Origin: an uncultured Candidatus Poseidoniales archaeon
GTDB lineage: Archaea; Thermoplasmatota; Poseidoniia; Poseidoniales; Thalassarchaeaceae
NCBI GenBank assembly: GCA_902573115.1
Contig: CACGIM010000009.1
Span: 1 to 37,343, forward strand
Length of the DNA: 37,343 nt
Direction of reading: 5' to 3'
Shown in pieces: positions 6,974 to 15,647 of the stretch (the stretch's first letter is position 1; every line of letters starts with the position of its first letter). A model generated the notes under the pieces. That model saw only the letters and a program-made list of their open reading frames with translations. It was not told the origin of the DNA and ran no database searches. The position numbers and the translations under genes were made by a program.

Positions 6974-8670
6974 ATTATCTCCCTCCTGTTGAAGACGGAC
7001 TTCCCAACGAAAACGAATGAAAAGGTGAACAATAGGAGGACAACGGTGCTTATCAGGAGTGAGACTGCGGCTGACTGAGTGCCTAGTGTGTGCACCGGGG
7101 GCTGCCAGAAGAACGAGAGGCCGGAGTAGATTCCGAAGGCCTCGTCTATGGCCGACCACTGTATGGTGTCAGGCCATGCCATCAGGACAACCGCATCTAT
7201 CATTTGCAAAGCCCAGTGGGACACCGAGACGCTGGAGACCGTCCAGTTTGGGTTGACTATGGAGAAGCTACCCATTGTGAACTCCCAGATCCCAAATAAA
7301 ATGCAGATGTATACTCCGTACTTTGGCGAAATAAGCCCCAGCGTGTTGAACAGAGACCCATAGGCGGCTAGAACAAGTGTTGTGGCGATCCCTATCCCCA
7401 ACCACACGGGAAGGTCGGAGAGCCGGATGATGCTGTCTCCGGGGCCGAGCACGGAGGCGACAATGCCGACCAGCAAAGCCAGTGCAATTACGTATGTTCC
7501 CGATACGGCTAGGTACCCCATCAGCCTGTATGCGATGAACTCTGACCTGTTGATGGGCTTGGATAGGAGAAGGTGGAGGGTCCCGTTCTCGGTTTCGTCT
7601 CTAACGAGGCCCAGAGACAGGAACAATGGGATAAATAGCCCCAGAAGGATGACGAAGGCCATCTTTCCGACTGCAATTACGAACATTCGGTGCCCTAGCT
7701 CTCCGGTGTACTCCTGCTCATCCAGGTCCTCGTCGACGTTGTAGTCAGCCGTTATCCCGATAACGACCCCATTCGACGTCCTCCAGATGACGTCGCAAAG
7801 TATGCCGTTGCCGTTCTCATCTACGAACTCTCCTCTTTCGGCGGCGGCGAGGCAGTCACCGTCATCGTCGAAGCCGTGACTTCCGGAAAGACGGTCCTCC
7901 GATGGGCAATCTCCTATTTGGCCGTCTAGATCTATGCAATCGATTCCATCCTCGTTGATGTACATCTCCTTTGGGTCCGGGGCCACGTAGAACTCCTCAG
8001 TCCAGTACCCCCATTGCAGGAAACCTCCCTCCAGTACTGTGTTTGTGCCCTCGCCTCTCCACTTACCTGCGGCATAGTATGTGTTTCTTCCATCCTCGTC
8101 GCCGTCACCCATGTCGCAAGCCTCGCCCCAGCTTATTCGATTGAGGACCCGGTCCAAGTCCCAGTCCGAGCAGTCTGTGAGCTGTGGCTCGCCGTTGTCA
8201 TCGGGCCTCCAGTTGATGTGGGAGTCCCACTGTTCGCCTGAGTAGTTGTAGTCTATCCAGGTGGCCTCGAAGAATGCCGCACCCTCCCAGCTCTTGTTCT
8301 CGTAGATTGTCCTGACTTGGTCATTGGCGTCTATGTAGCTCTCGGGAACGTACGCGCTGGAACCGGGGTACTCGCTCGCCCCGTTCCAGAAGTAGTCGCT
8401 CGTCCCGTACTTTTCCTCCTGTCCCCTGGGATATCCGTCACCGTCCTCGTCGACGCTGTCGCCGTCGTTGTCTATCGGCTCGAAGGACTCCCTGACTGAG
8501 TCGACGTAAAAGATCAGTAGCAGGGCCATGAGCATGATGCCCACCCCCAGTACGACCCATGTCGAGAGTCGGTGCCTGAGCTGCCTCACTGTGAGCTCGA
8601 TTATCGCTCCAGCCTTCCTGTCTAGTCGAGTCCAAACTGTCTCGGCGAGATCCCTGCCCTGTTTGTCCAT
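6970..8670 (-). CDS. ABC-2 type permease with Asp-rich calcium-binding-like ectodomain
   Basis: This is a 566-residue ABC-2 family permease. TM1 is at about 37-57. It is followed by an insert of roughly 270 residues (58-329), probably extracytoplasmic, rich in Asp, Asn and Gly. It contains DNDGDSVDEDGDG (67-79), a second loop around 185-194, DDDGDC (268-273) and DENGNG (284-289), like thrombospondin type-3 or EF-hand calcium loops. TM2 onward (330-566) is the usual permease core, with the conserved cytoplasmic stretch RDETENGTLHLLLSKPINR near 357-375 and four or five further TM segments. Its ATG overlaps the ATPase stop by one base (TGATG). It pairs with the ATPase immediately upstream. Several cysteines in the insert may form disulfides. 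The substrate is unknown. Confidence 0.88.
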   Translation of the reverse strand: MDKQGRDLAETVWTRLDRKAGAIIELTVRQLRHRLSTWVVLGVGIMLMALLLIFYVDSVRESFEPIDNDGDSVDEDGDGYPRGQEEKYGTSDYFWNGASEYPGSSAYVPESYIDANDQVRTIYENKSWEGAAFFEATWIDYNYSGEQWDSHINWRPDDNGEPQLTDCSDWDLDRVLNRISWGEACDMGDGDEDGRNTYYAAGKWRGEGTNTVLEGGFLQWGYWTEEFYVAPDPKEMYINEDGIDCIDLDGQIGDCPSEDRLSGSHGFDDDGDCLAAAERGEFVDENGNGILCDVIWRTSNGVVIGITADYNVDEDLDEQEYTGELGHRMFVIAVGKMAFVILLGLFIPLFLSLGLVRDETENGTLHLLLSKPINRSEFIAYRLMGYLAVSGTYVIALALLVGIVASVLGPGDSIIRLSDLPVWLGIGIATTLVLAAYGSLFNTLGLISPKYGVYICILFGIWEFTMGSFSIVNPNWTVSSVSVSHWALQMIDAVVLMAWPDTIQWSAIDEAFGIYSGLSFFWQPPVHTLGTQSAAVSLLISTVVLLLFTFSFVFVGKSVFNRREIM

Positions 8671-9617
8671 CAGCTTGCCTCCCTGATCAGGTAGCCCAGA
8701 AGCGACTCGAGGTTGTCATCTGGGTTCTCAATGCTAGTGATCTTCTGATTTGAGCTGACTACTATGGAAGGAAGTAAGGAGTGCGCTGCTGAGAGGTCGT
8801 TTGTCTGTATCTCTAGCTGCCCCTCAGAGGGGAACCTGACCCCGAAGACCGGATCTTGGGAAACGAAGAGTCCGGCCATGCTCCTAGGGTCCTCGCAGTT
8901 AATCAGGATTCGATGTGGGTGTTTGTCGAGCATGTCCCTTATTGCATGAAGGTTGCCAATCGCTAGAAGACGGCCATTGTGCAGAATCACAATCTGCTCT
9001 GTGATTCTCTCTATCTCCTCCAGAATATGGCTCGAAACCAATACTGTCTTCCCCTGCCTGCCAAGCTCCCTGATCACACTCATTATGCTGGTTCTAGCGA
9101 TCGGGTCGCAACCGTGAAGAGGCTCATCTAGAACGATCAGATCAGGGTCATGGACCAGGGCATGGGCTATCTTCACCCTCTGCCTCATGCCCTTGCTGTA
9201 CTTTCCTAGCTCCTTGTGCATCACGTCGGTGAGGCCAACGAATTCCAAGACGTGCTTTGACCGGTCAGTAGCCTCCTCCCTTGTCATTCCATGGAGCCTT
9301 GCCAGCGTCGTAACGAAATCCAAGGCAGTCATCCACTCGTAGAGCTTCTCAGACTCGCTGACGTATCCCACCCTACGATATGGCGAGGTGTTTGTCCATG
9401 GGTCTACACCGAACAGCCTCACTGAGCCCTGATTTGGCTTTATTCGACCCATCATCATCTTGAACAGAGTTGACTTTCCTGCTCCATTTGGGCCTAGTAT
9501 TCCTGTTACCCCGCCATCTATGGCAAGAGATACCTCGTTGATTCCGATGACTTGGCCGTACCATTTGGAGGCCTGGTCGATAAGCACTGCCGGCGGCTTC
9601 TGTTCGGCGATAGTCAC
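8670..9617 (-). CDS. ABC transporter ATP-binding protein (ABC-2 export type)
   Basis: This is a 315-residue nucleotide-binding subunit. Walker A is GPNGAGKST (42-50), the signature is YSKGMRQR (140-147), Walker B is LIVLDEP (160-166) and the switch histidine is in SSHIL (195-199). The last ~90 residues form an added C-terminal domain typical of drug and lipid exporter ATPases (CcmA/DrrA-like). The start is a GTG sharing GTGA (9614-9617) with the upstream permease stop, so the two are translationally coupled. The cytosolic subunit should energise the permease encoded directly downstream. Confidence 0.93.
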   Translation of the reverse strand: MTIAEQKPPAVLIDQASKWYGQVIGINEVSLAIDGGVTGILGPNGAGKSTLFKMMMGRIKPNQGSVRLFGVDPWTNTSPYRRVGYVSESEKLYEWMTALDFVTTLARLHGMTREEATDRSKHVLEFVGLTDVMHKELGKYSKGMRQRVKIAHALVHDPDLIVLDEPLHGCDPIARTSIMSVIRELGRQGKTVLVSSHILEEIERITEQIVILHNGRLLAIGNLHAIRDMLDKHPHRILINCEDPRSMAGLFVSQDPVFGVRFPSEGQLEIQTNDLSAAHSLLPSIVVSSNQKITSIENPDDNLESLLGYLIREAS

Positions 9618-10621
9618 TCCCTAGTCACCTCCAATGATGAGACCCTGCTTACCAAAATCCAGATAGAGATGCCATTCATTGCAATCAAAGACACTATCGA
9701 GAATGACACTGGGTGTTCGTAATTCAGGGGGAGCCCCAAGAGAAGCTGTCCGAGATGGGCAAGGCAATCATAAGGGCTGATTACGTACAAGAAGGTGGTC
9801 TCAAAGGTCCATTCCACAAGCTGGGAGACTATCTTGGTCCCGTAAATTATGCTAAGGAAGCCAATAGCAGCGAAGAACCTGCTTTGGCTTATGCTAGATA
9901 GGGCTAGACCGATTGAGGTGTATGTAATCACTAGTATTACGCCTGCCAAAATCCCAGAAAGGAACATTGGCAATGTGTCTGAGAGGTAGGCCCAACCCTC
10001 ACCCTTGAAGACTATCGCGCTAGTGTAGTATGCGAAGTATGAGAAAACTATCACGAATCCTAGTATCACAGCGACGCTGGCGTACTTCATGGCCGTGTAA
10101 TCAAGCCTGGAAACCGGCCTCGAGAAGTATATCGCACTGGTCCCGTGCTGCCGATCGTCGGAAATCATCCCCCCGACTACGATTGCTGTCAGAAGTGGCC
10201 ACATACACAGGTTGCGTGGGAAGTACCCCAGTACCTGTCCCCAAAGGTTGTACCTGTTTATGCCCCACATCTTGTCGAAGAAACCCCCATCGTCTCCGAA
10301 AAGTGAAGAAAGGAATAGCATGGGAATCGGTGTTAGGGAACCCAGGAAAATTACCAGAATCATTAGGCGAACCATTGGGTGGTACTGCCTGTGGCCTTTG
10401 CCGGTGAAGACTCCGTATACGTGATGCCTGTAGATCGCGTAGTTTCTCATCCACCTGGGTCCCAGCTCACCCCTCCAAGGCCGGTAGCTCTGCTCGAATA
10501 TCGTTCCCAATGAGGCCTCAGACCTAGCGACTATCGCGGTTGCCTCATCATCACCGTCTCCAGCCCCGAAGGCCACCTCCATGCGGGTTTTCCCACCCTC
10601 GATATCAATCTCCTCTGCCAA
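9614..10621 (-). CDS. ABC-2 type permease
   Basis: This is a 335-residue membrane subunit. An acidic cytoplasmic leader (residues 1-80) is followed by about six TM helices. A DDRQHGTSAIYFSRPVSR stretch in the middle is the ABC-2 family coupling-loop motif, equivalent to the one in the second permease. The start is a TTG that directly abuts the TGA of the upstream ATPase with no spacer. An in-frame ATG 13 codons later (10582) is an alternative. The gene pairs with the 10622-11608 ATPase, giving two ATPase-permease pairs in one operon, either two half-transporters or one heteromeric exporter. Confidence 0.9.
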   Translation of the reverse strand: MAEEIDIEGGKTRMEVAFGAGDGDDEATAIVARSEASLGTIFEQSYRPWRGELGPRWMRNYAIYRHHVYGVFTGKGHRQYHPMVRLMILVIFLGSLTPIPMLFLSSLFGDDGGFFDKMWGINRYNLWGQVLGYFPRNLCMWPLLTAIVVGGMISDDRQHGTSAIYFSRPVSRLDYTAMKYASVAVILGFVIVFSYFAYYTSAIVFKGEGWAYLSDTLPMFLSGILAGVILVITYTSIGLALSSISQSRFFAAIGFLSIIYGTKIVSQLVEWTFETTFLYVISPYDCLAHLGQLLLGLPLNYEHPVSFSIVSLIAMNGISIWILVSRVSSLEVTRE

Positions 10622-11608
10622 TCAGGACTCCCCCGTGTGCTCAGGGGTCATGAGCTCTGAGCTTCCCTTGATCTCCGATCCGAGTTTCTCCATGACCAAC
10701 AGGAAGATGTCTTCCAGATCCGGTTCGTATTCCTTCATCTGCCTGACCTGGACCTCGGCCCTGACCGCGGCGTTCAGGATCTTGTCCACGGTAGACTCGC
10801 TTTCAACCTTGATTCTGATTACCCTGCCGAGCCTTCGTGCCTCTAGCCCGTCGGTGGCCAGCTCCTCCTCCATCCTCGATGCGCCGCCCCAAATAACCAC
10901 CTCAATCTCCTTGTCTACTTGTTCCGCGAAATCATCAAAGTATCCTTGGAGAACTATCTTGCCCTTGTGAATCATGACTATGCTGTCACATACCTCTTGG
11001 ACGTCGTCCATCACATGGCTGCTCATCAAAACGGACCTTTCGCCCTCGACGACGGTCCTCTTTAGGGTCTGAAGCATGAATGACCTAGCTCTTTGGTCCA
11101 GGCCATTCGTTGGTTCGTCACAAATCAAGATTTCTGGGTCATGGACCAGTGCACAAGCGAGCTTCGTGGCCTGCATCATCCCAGTGCTGAATGTCTCTAT
11201 TTTCCTATACCTCTGGTCCTTGAGGCCAACGTATTCCAGGACTTCGTGAGCCCTTTGGGTCGCTGTTTTGGAATTCATCCCAAGAAGCTCGCCAGCATAT
11301 CTGACCTGGTCGACTGCGAATAGGTTTGGGTCAAGAGCATTGTATTCGGGCATGTATCCAATCTTCGATCGGATAGACTCGCCTTCTGTGCGGATATCGT
11401 GACCTAGGACCGTTCCCTCTCCAGAAGTCGTTGTGATTAGTCCGAGCAGGCATTTGAACAACGTAGACTTTCCTGCTCCGTTTGGTCCAAGGATGCCTAT
11501 TGCTCCTCGGGGGATTTCTAGGTTAATCCCATCGATGGCCAAGTGGGACCCGTACATCTTGTTCAGGCGCTCGGTGGTGATGATTGGTGACTCATGTTCA
11601 TCCGACAT
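10622..11608 (-). CDS. ABC transporter ATP-binding protein (ABC-2 export type)
   Basis: This is the first gene of the export operon and encodes 328 residues from the ATG at 11608. Walker A GPNGAGKST is at 41-49, the signature FSTGMMQ at 130-136 (a variant of LSGGQ), Walker B LICDEP at 151-156 and the switch region SSHVM at 186-190. A C-terminal regulatory-like domain follows residue 230. A GTG at 11659 would add 17 residues. I favour 11608 because the extra residues are not typical of the family and because a perfect palindrome (11620-11635) would then lie just upstream of the start. Confidence 0.9.
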   Translation of the reverse strand: MSDEHESPIITTERLNKMYGSHLAIDGINLEIPRGAIGILGPNGAGKSTLFKCLLGLITTTSGEGTVLGHDIRTEGESIRSKIGYMPEYNALDPNLFAVDQVRYAGELLGMNSKTATQRAHEVLEYVGLKDQRYRKIETFSTGMMQATKLACALVHDPEILICDEPTNGLDQRARSFMLQTLKRTVVEGERSVLMSSHVMDDVQEVCDSIVMIHKGKIVLQGYFDDFAEQVDKEIEVVIWGGASRMEEELATDGLEARRLGRVIRIKVESESTVDKILNAAVRAEVQVRQMKEYEPDLEDIFLLVMEKLGSEIKGSSELMTPEHTGES

Positions 11609-11619
11609 ACGAAGGCCTC

Positions 11620-11635
11620 GACTCCCAAGGGAGTC
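11620..11635. promoter_or_regulatory. Perfect palindrome ahead of the ABC export operon
   Basis: GACTCCC-AA-GGGAGTC is a perfect 7-bp inverted repeat with a 2-bp centre, 11 bases before the ATG at 11608. It could be an operator or a short hairpin in the leader. If translation instead begins at the GTG at 11659, the repeat is inside coding sequence. Confidence 0.3.
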
Positions 11636-11686
11636 AATCAACGGTTGAGCACTAGTCACTTGAATGAATCCCCGGAGCGTTCCGTT

Positions 11687-13819
11687 TCAATTTGGGTTCT
11701 TCATCGCCCCTTCTCTGACCTTGACTGCGATCCCCTTCCTCAGGAATGCCATCTCCAAATGGGAGGTTAGGGGCGTACCGTGGGCAACCAGCTCTCCCTT
11801 CGAGTTGACAACCAGGCAAGGCTGGCCGGGAATTAGGTGCGGATCTGCCCCTGTGATATAGCCGTGCATAACGTTCCTACCCTGTCCCACGAATGGAATC
11901 GCGTCATCAATCACGCACACGCGAGGAATCCCTGGGAAATCCTCGTCATCCGAATCGATACCGAACACAGGGGGTTTGGAGGTAATCAGCTCGTTGACCC
12001 TTCGGGCACCCTCCAAGGCCATTGAGATCCCACCATCAGTCAAACGTGGTGATAGGATGTGATCCCCCTTTGAATGGACATTGACTATTCGATCTGTCTT
12101 CGACCTCCTGGATGTCATCCCTTCGGTTAGCTTGCATGCATCGAGGGGGTGAATCGCGCAAAGGACGCTTAGTTTGTCGACTATCGAGCAACGATCCATC
12201 CATTCTCGGATTATTGACCCTTTGTCCGGATCATTGTCATACAGCTCCTCTGGGGAATACCTTGTCACCGGAATCCCCGATAGTCCAAGTTCATCTATCG
12301 AGTCTGTTATTTCTTCGTCATCGGGGACCGCATGCCAGATTGCCTCTGGGCCGTTAAGGTGGCACCATGGGGATACATCTTCCAGCGAGAAGGGAATGGG
12401 CCCGATTGGGGTGGAAATTAGAATTACGGTTTTTGGATTCTCAATTAGTAGGCTGATTACCGACTCCATGGACGTGATCCTCCAGGGGGGCGGGGTTCCC
12501 TCGATCAGCACAACCCTGTCGGGATCACCACCACTTGAGTCCCACCACGAGCCCGGAAACCTCCATCTCATCGCTAACAGGGCTTGCATGTGTAGGATGT
12601 GTGGTCTGTACTCGATATCTTCTCCTAGTGACTCCCCTCCCTGCCTCAGGGGATCTGTGGAGGCAATGAGTCTCAGCACTGAGTCACCCACAGGGCCCTC
12701 GTCTGGAATGTCCAGCTGGTCCTGAAGCCATACAAAGGCCTCCCTTAGGTAGGGAGAGGAATGGCTACGCTGCTCGGCGAGCTCCCAAATGGTGCCCTTT
12801 CTGACGGCCTCCCTGCACTTAGCAAGCTCTGATTGGGTGATTTCCAAGTTATGCCTGGCGAGTATTTCTGACCTTTTCTGCAAATCCATTGACTTGACCT
12901 GCTCCGGAGTGTGGCCGTGTAGAGAGTTGGAAGGAAATGGCCACTCGCTTATTTCCTCTAGTTTCACGGTGCCTTCGGGAGTCAGGATCCGACCGTCCCT
13001 CGCAAAAATGGCATAGGCAGCGCTGTCGAAAAGGTCAACTCCCAATGCTATTGACAGTGGGAAGAGGATCGGATGACCGCAACCAAATAGGTGGACAGGT
13101 CGATCTGGCGGCAAGGATGACTTAGAGGCTAATAGTATCTCAAAAAGCTCTCTGTACCTCTGTTGCTCCATTAGGGGGACTATGCCTCCCAGGGGGTGAA
13201 CGCAGAAGCCCCTTCCTTCTGATTCGGCTTTGCCCATCGAAAAGGAGGCTTGTGCCCTAAGGTCAGGATGGGTCCCCCCTTGTATAGGTCCGTTTAGAAG
13301 CAGCTCACTGCCTGCCTCCGTCAAAGAGAGCTCTGATCTCTCTGAGGTTATTTCCACTGCCCTATCAAGTTCCTCCCTAGTCATGTCAGGGCGGCCGAAT
13401 TCGTCCAGTATGGTCCCGATATCGACACCCATGTCCCTTTGGAAAGACACGATTTCCTTGGGGCCTACCTCAACGTCTCCGTAAATGTAGGATTGGAATG
13501 TTCCAGAATCAGTGACTACTGTTCCCGGGAAATCGAGCAGGCAGTGTATGCCATCAGCGAGTGCCTTCTCCCTAAGATCGTCATGCTTCCAGATTACGTA
13601 AGAATTTGTGATTAAGGCATCGACTCCGAATGAGTCCCACATCTCCCTAGGTTCGATAGTCCGCAGGTTTGGATTAATCACAGGGAGTAGCATTGGAGTG
13701 GTGATTATTCCGTGTTTAGTGTGCAGTTTCCCGATTCTAGCGGACCCGTCACGATGTGTTATCTCGAAAAGACCGAGGTCCTGCTCCCTGCACTTCTTGG
13801 GGTCAGGTCGCTCAGGCAT
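11687..13819 (-). CDS. tgtA: Archaeal tRNA-guanine(15) transglycosylase (archaeosine pathway)
   Basis: This 710-residue enzyme exchanges guanine-15 of tRNA for preQ0, the first tRNA step of archaeosine synthesis. The TIM-barrel domain retains the general acid Asp in TDSGTFQS (D104), GGTHPDLR (181-188), FGCGHP (245-250) and the nucleophile Asp in LFDSAAYA (D265). A PUA domain closes the protein (about 635-710). The zinc site is abnormal. Where ArcTGT has a C-x-C-x2-C motif, residues 292-300 read EWPFPSNSL, so the three cysteines are replaced by F295, S297 and L300. Only the histidine (H323) remains. I chose ATG 13819 because a longer reading runs into the upstream gene; the gap is then 25 bases. 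Retained catalytic residues and lack of an ArcS-type motif argue for TgtA, not its paralogue ArcS. Confidence 0.93.
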   Translation of the reverse strand: MPERPDPKKCREQDLGLFEITHRDGSARIGKLHTKHGIITTPMLLPVINPNLRTIEPREMWDSFGVDALITNSYVIWKHDDLREKALADGIHCLLDFPGTVVTDSGTFQSYIYGDVEVGPKEIVSFQRDMGVDIGTILDEFGRPDMTREELDRAVEITSERSELSLTEAGSELLLNGPIQGGTHPDLRAQASFSMGKAESEGRGFCVHPLGGIVPLMEQQRYRELFEILLASKSSLPPDRPVHLFGCGHPILFPLSIALGVDLFDSAAYAIFARDGRILTPEGTVKLEEISEWPFPSNSLHGHTPEQVKSMDLQKRSEILARHNLEITQSELAKCREAVRKGTIWELAEQRSHSSPYLREAFVWLQDQLDIPDEGPVGDSVLRLIASTDPLRQGGESLGEDIEYRPHILHMQALLAMRWRFPGSWWDSSGGDPDRVVLIEGTPPPWRITSMESVISLLIENPKTVILISTPIGPIPFSLEDVSPWCHLNGPEAIWHAVPDDEEITDSIDELGLSGIPVTRYSPEELYDNDPDKGSIIREWMDRCSIVDKLSVLCAIHPLDACKLTEGMTSRRSKTDRIVNVHSKGDHILSPRLTDGGISMALEGARRVNELITSKPPVFGIDSDDEDFPGIPRVCVIDDAIPFVGQGRNVMHGYITGADPHLIPGQPCLVVNSKGELVAHGTPLTSHLEMAFLRKGIAVKVREGAMKNPN

Positions 13820-13844
13820 GACCCTCTGCAGGGAGTCAGAGCCA

Positions 13845-15587
13845 TCAATCCTCGGGAGACCTCGATTCGACCCTGAGGGATACGGAACCGTCTGATAGCG
13901 ACATGAACACCTCATCACCAGTATTCACGTGGATCGTAGGATCTTCATCGAATCCATGAGCATAAGGCACTCCTAGGAGAGAAGCAGCAGGCAGTGTTAA
14001 TGGGCAAACATCCCTGTTTACTATCGCACGGGGGCCTTCGCCGGTGTATATCAGGCCCATGAGGACAAAGGGTGCGACAGTGGAACCAGAGCCTTTTGGG
14101 TAGATGAGTATCGTGTCCTTGATTGCTACACCGTCTAGTGGGTGGCCGGGCTCCTCTATCATCCCAGTGTCTCTGTTGACGTACCCTAGGTATGTGATCG
14201 GAACATCAGTAACCAATGCCCTTCCGGAAACTTCCCACCGCGATTGGCTTGGAATGCCTTGTCCCTTGGTATCGAAAGAGGATTCCTGATGAGTCTTGGC
14301 TGTTGCGATGGCCTTAGAATGAGATTCGTCAAGATTCGGAGTTGGTCCTTCAACAAGATACTTGTCGAATGCGTGGGAAACACACTCGATAATTGGGGCC
14401 ACACTGGTTGGCATCCTGTTGAGTCCGCTGGTAAGGTAGTGCTCGGCCTTGAGCGAGTTCGTTAGGATATGGTTGTACTTCGACCGGTTGTATGGTGTGA
14501 CCTCAGGACAAGTATCTTTCAGGACAAGAGCCCCGGCCTCCTCGAGGAGGTCCAGAGTCCCATCTGAAGAAATCAAATCGTAATTCTCCGAGCTCATGAA
14601 CAACCACAATCTTTGGTCACTGATAACCTCACCGAGCTCCATTCTGGCCCTGACGGCTGCAGCGGCCTCCCTGGCTTCCCCTACACTAGCCTGGGGACAC
14701 CCAATCACCACTAGGTCCACCTTTCCCCTCGGAGCCAATTCCTCGTACCTCTCACGCAAGTCTTCCTCGTTGAAGGTTAGCTCCCCTTCGTATTGATCGA
14801 CCTGAGGCGCATCTCCAGTTATGCCATCCGCCCATAGCATGGGGCACCCGTAGTTTGCGGCTGAAGCGGTCAGTGCTTTCTTCTTCTCGAAGCTGCCGTT
14901 GGGAAGTCCAACTATCCTTGGCATGGGACCCCAAGGAAGTTCCCATGTTGGCAAGATTTGCTTTCCTATCCAGTCCCCCAGAACGCTCCAGTCGGATGAA
15001 TCGGCCATATCGCAACCGATGTTGACAAGTATGTTTGGCCTTCTGTTGGACTCGATATGTAGGCCCCACTTGGGAGCCCACCCTGTTAGGGCGGTTGCTA
15101 GGGCAGACAACCCAGATTCCCTATTAGTAATCAGTGAGGTATAAGAATTGGAAAAACAAACTGCATTAGACTCTGCCCATGAGCCAATTCCTACTGGAGT
15201 ATCTACTCCCCTATCGTACGGAGTGCATGAGAGAGTTGCTTCAATACCCAGCTCAGAGTAGGAATGGACTATTTCGAACTGCTGCTCCAGAAAGTCCGGG
15301 TAATCAATTCCCATCTCATCCATCTTTTCGTAATCGCATCCTGCTGAATTAAGGGTGGTTGGGATGGATACCTTGCCGTCTGGGTCCCCCGATAGATCGG
15401 AAAGGAATCTCCTGAGGCCATGGCCCCCCGTGATGACGCTGACACCTGAGACGTGAGCGTTATCAGCTCGGATGAATTCTACAGCTCCAGCAGTGGATGC
15501 CAAGTCGATAATCAAACGAGCTGCCTTCTGCTTCGTAGGGCCATTGGCGCCATCGAGCATCAATGATAGCTCGGTAGGCACCCTCAT
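13845..15587 (-). CDS. Fused aconitase X (probable phosphomevalonate dehydratase)
   Basis: This 580-residue protein joins an AcnX large subunit (DUF521-type, residues 1 to about 430) to a swivelling small subunit (DUF126-type, about 450-580) in one chain. Cysteines C121 (SCTPYDRG), C297 (GCPQ) and C360 (KDTCP) are placed to bind an Fe-S cluster. The small domain carries the PKGSGSTVAP loop (497-506). Archaeal AcnX enzymes dehydrate 5-phosphomevalonate in the archaeal mevalonate route to isoprenoid lipids, and that role is inferred here from the host lineage. Other AcnX enzymes act on hydroxyproline derivatives, but no such pathway genes are nearby. Start ATG 15587. It precedes tgtA by 25 bases on the same strand. 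Confidence 0.85.
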   Translation of the reverse strand: MRVPTELSLMLDGANGPTKQKAARLIIDLASTAGAVEFIRADNAHVSGVSVITGGHGLRRFLSDLSGDPDGKVSIPTTLNSAGCDYEKMDEMGIDYPDFLEQQFEIVHSYSELGIEATLSCTPYDRGVDTPVGIGSWAESNAVCFSNSYTSLITNRESGLSALATALTGWAPKWGLHIESNRRPNILVNIGCDMADSSDWSVLGDWIGKQILPTWELPWGPMPRIVGLPNGSFEKKKALTASAANYGCPMLWADGITGDAPQVDQYEGELTFNEEDLRERYEELAPRGKVDLVVIGCPQASVGEAREAAAAVRARMELGEVISDQRLWLFMSSENYDLISSDGTLDLLEEAGALVLKDTCPEVTPYNRSKYNHILTNSLKAEHYLTSGLNRMPTSVAPIIECVSHAFDKYLVEGPTPNLDESHSKAIATAKTHQESSFDTKGQGIPSQSRWEVSGRALVTDVPITYLGYVNRDTGMIEEPGHPLDGVAIKDTILIYPKGSGSTVAPFVLMGLIYTGEGPRAIVNRDVCPLTLPAASLLGVPYAHGFDEDPTIHVNTGDEVFMSLSDGSVSLRVESRSPED

Positions 15588-15647
15588 ACTTGCCGGTTTG
15601 AGTTAGACCCCTTGAATGCCTCGATGTAATGGGCCTAGCCTTGGTAA

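Noticed and set aside
5774-7159. Longer reading of the lipocalin-like gene to base 7159
   Set aside because: The extra 62 residues overlap the permease in another frame; the GTGA at 6970-6973 gives a natural coupled start.
12174-12725. 183-residue plus-strand ORF
   Set aside because: It is antisense to tgtA and has no recognisable domain.
11687-13819. Archaeosine synthase ArcS (TGT paralogue) instead of TGT
   Set aside because: Lack of zinc cysteines could suggest ArcS, but both catalytic aspartates and the TGT barrel motifs are intact.
13845-15587. Ordinary aconitase or homoaconitase
   Set aside because: The sequence has the AcnX layout (DUF521/DUF126), with its own Cys pattern and no AcnA motifs. 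A separate AcnA begins at 36753.
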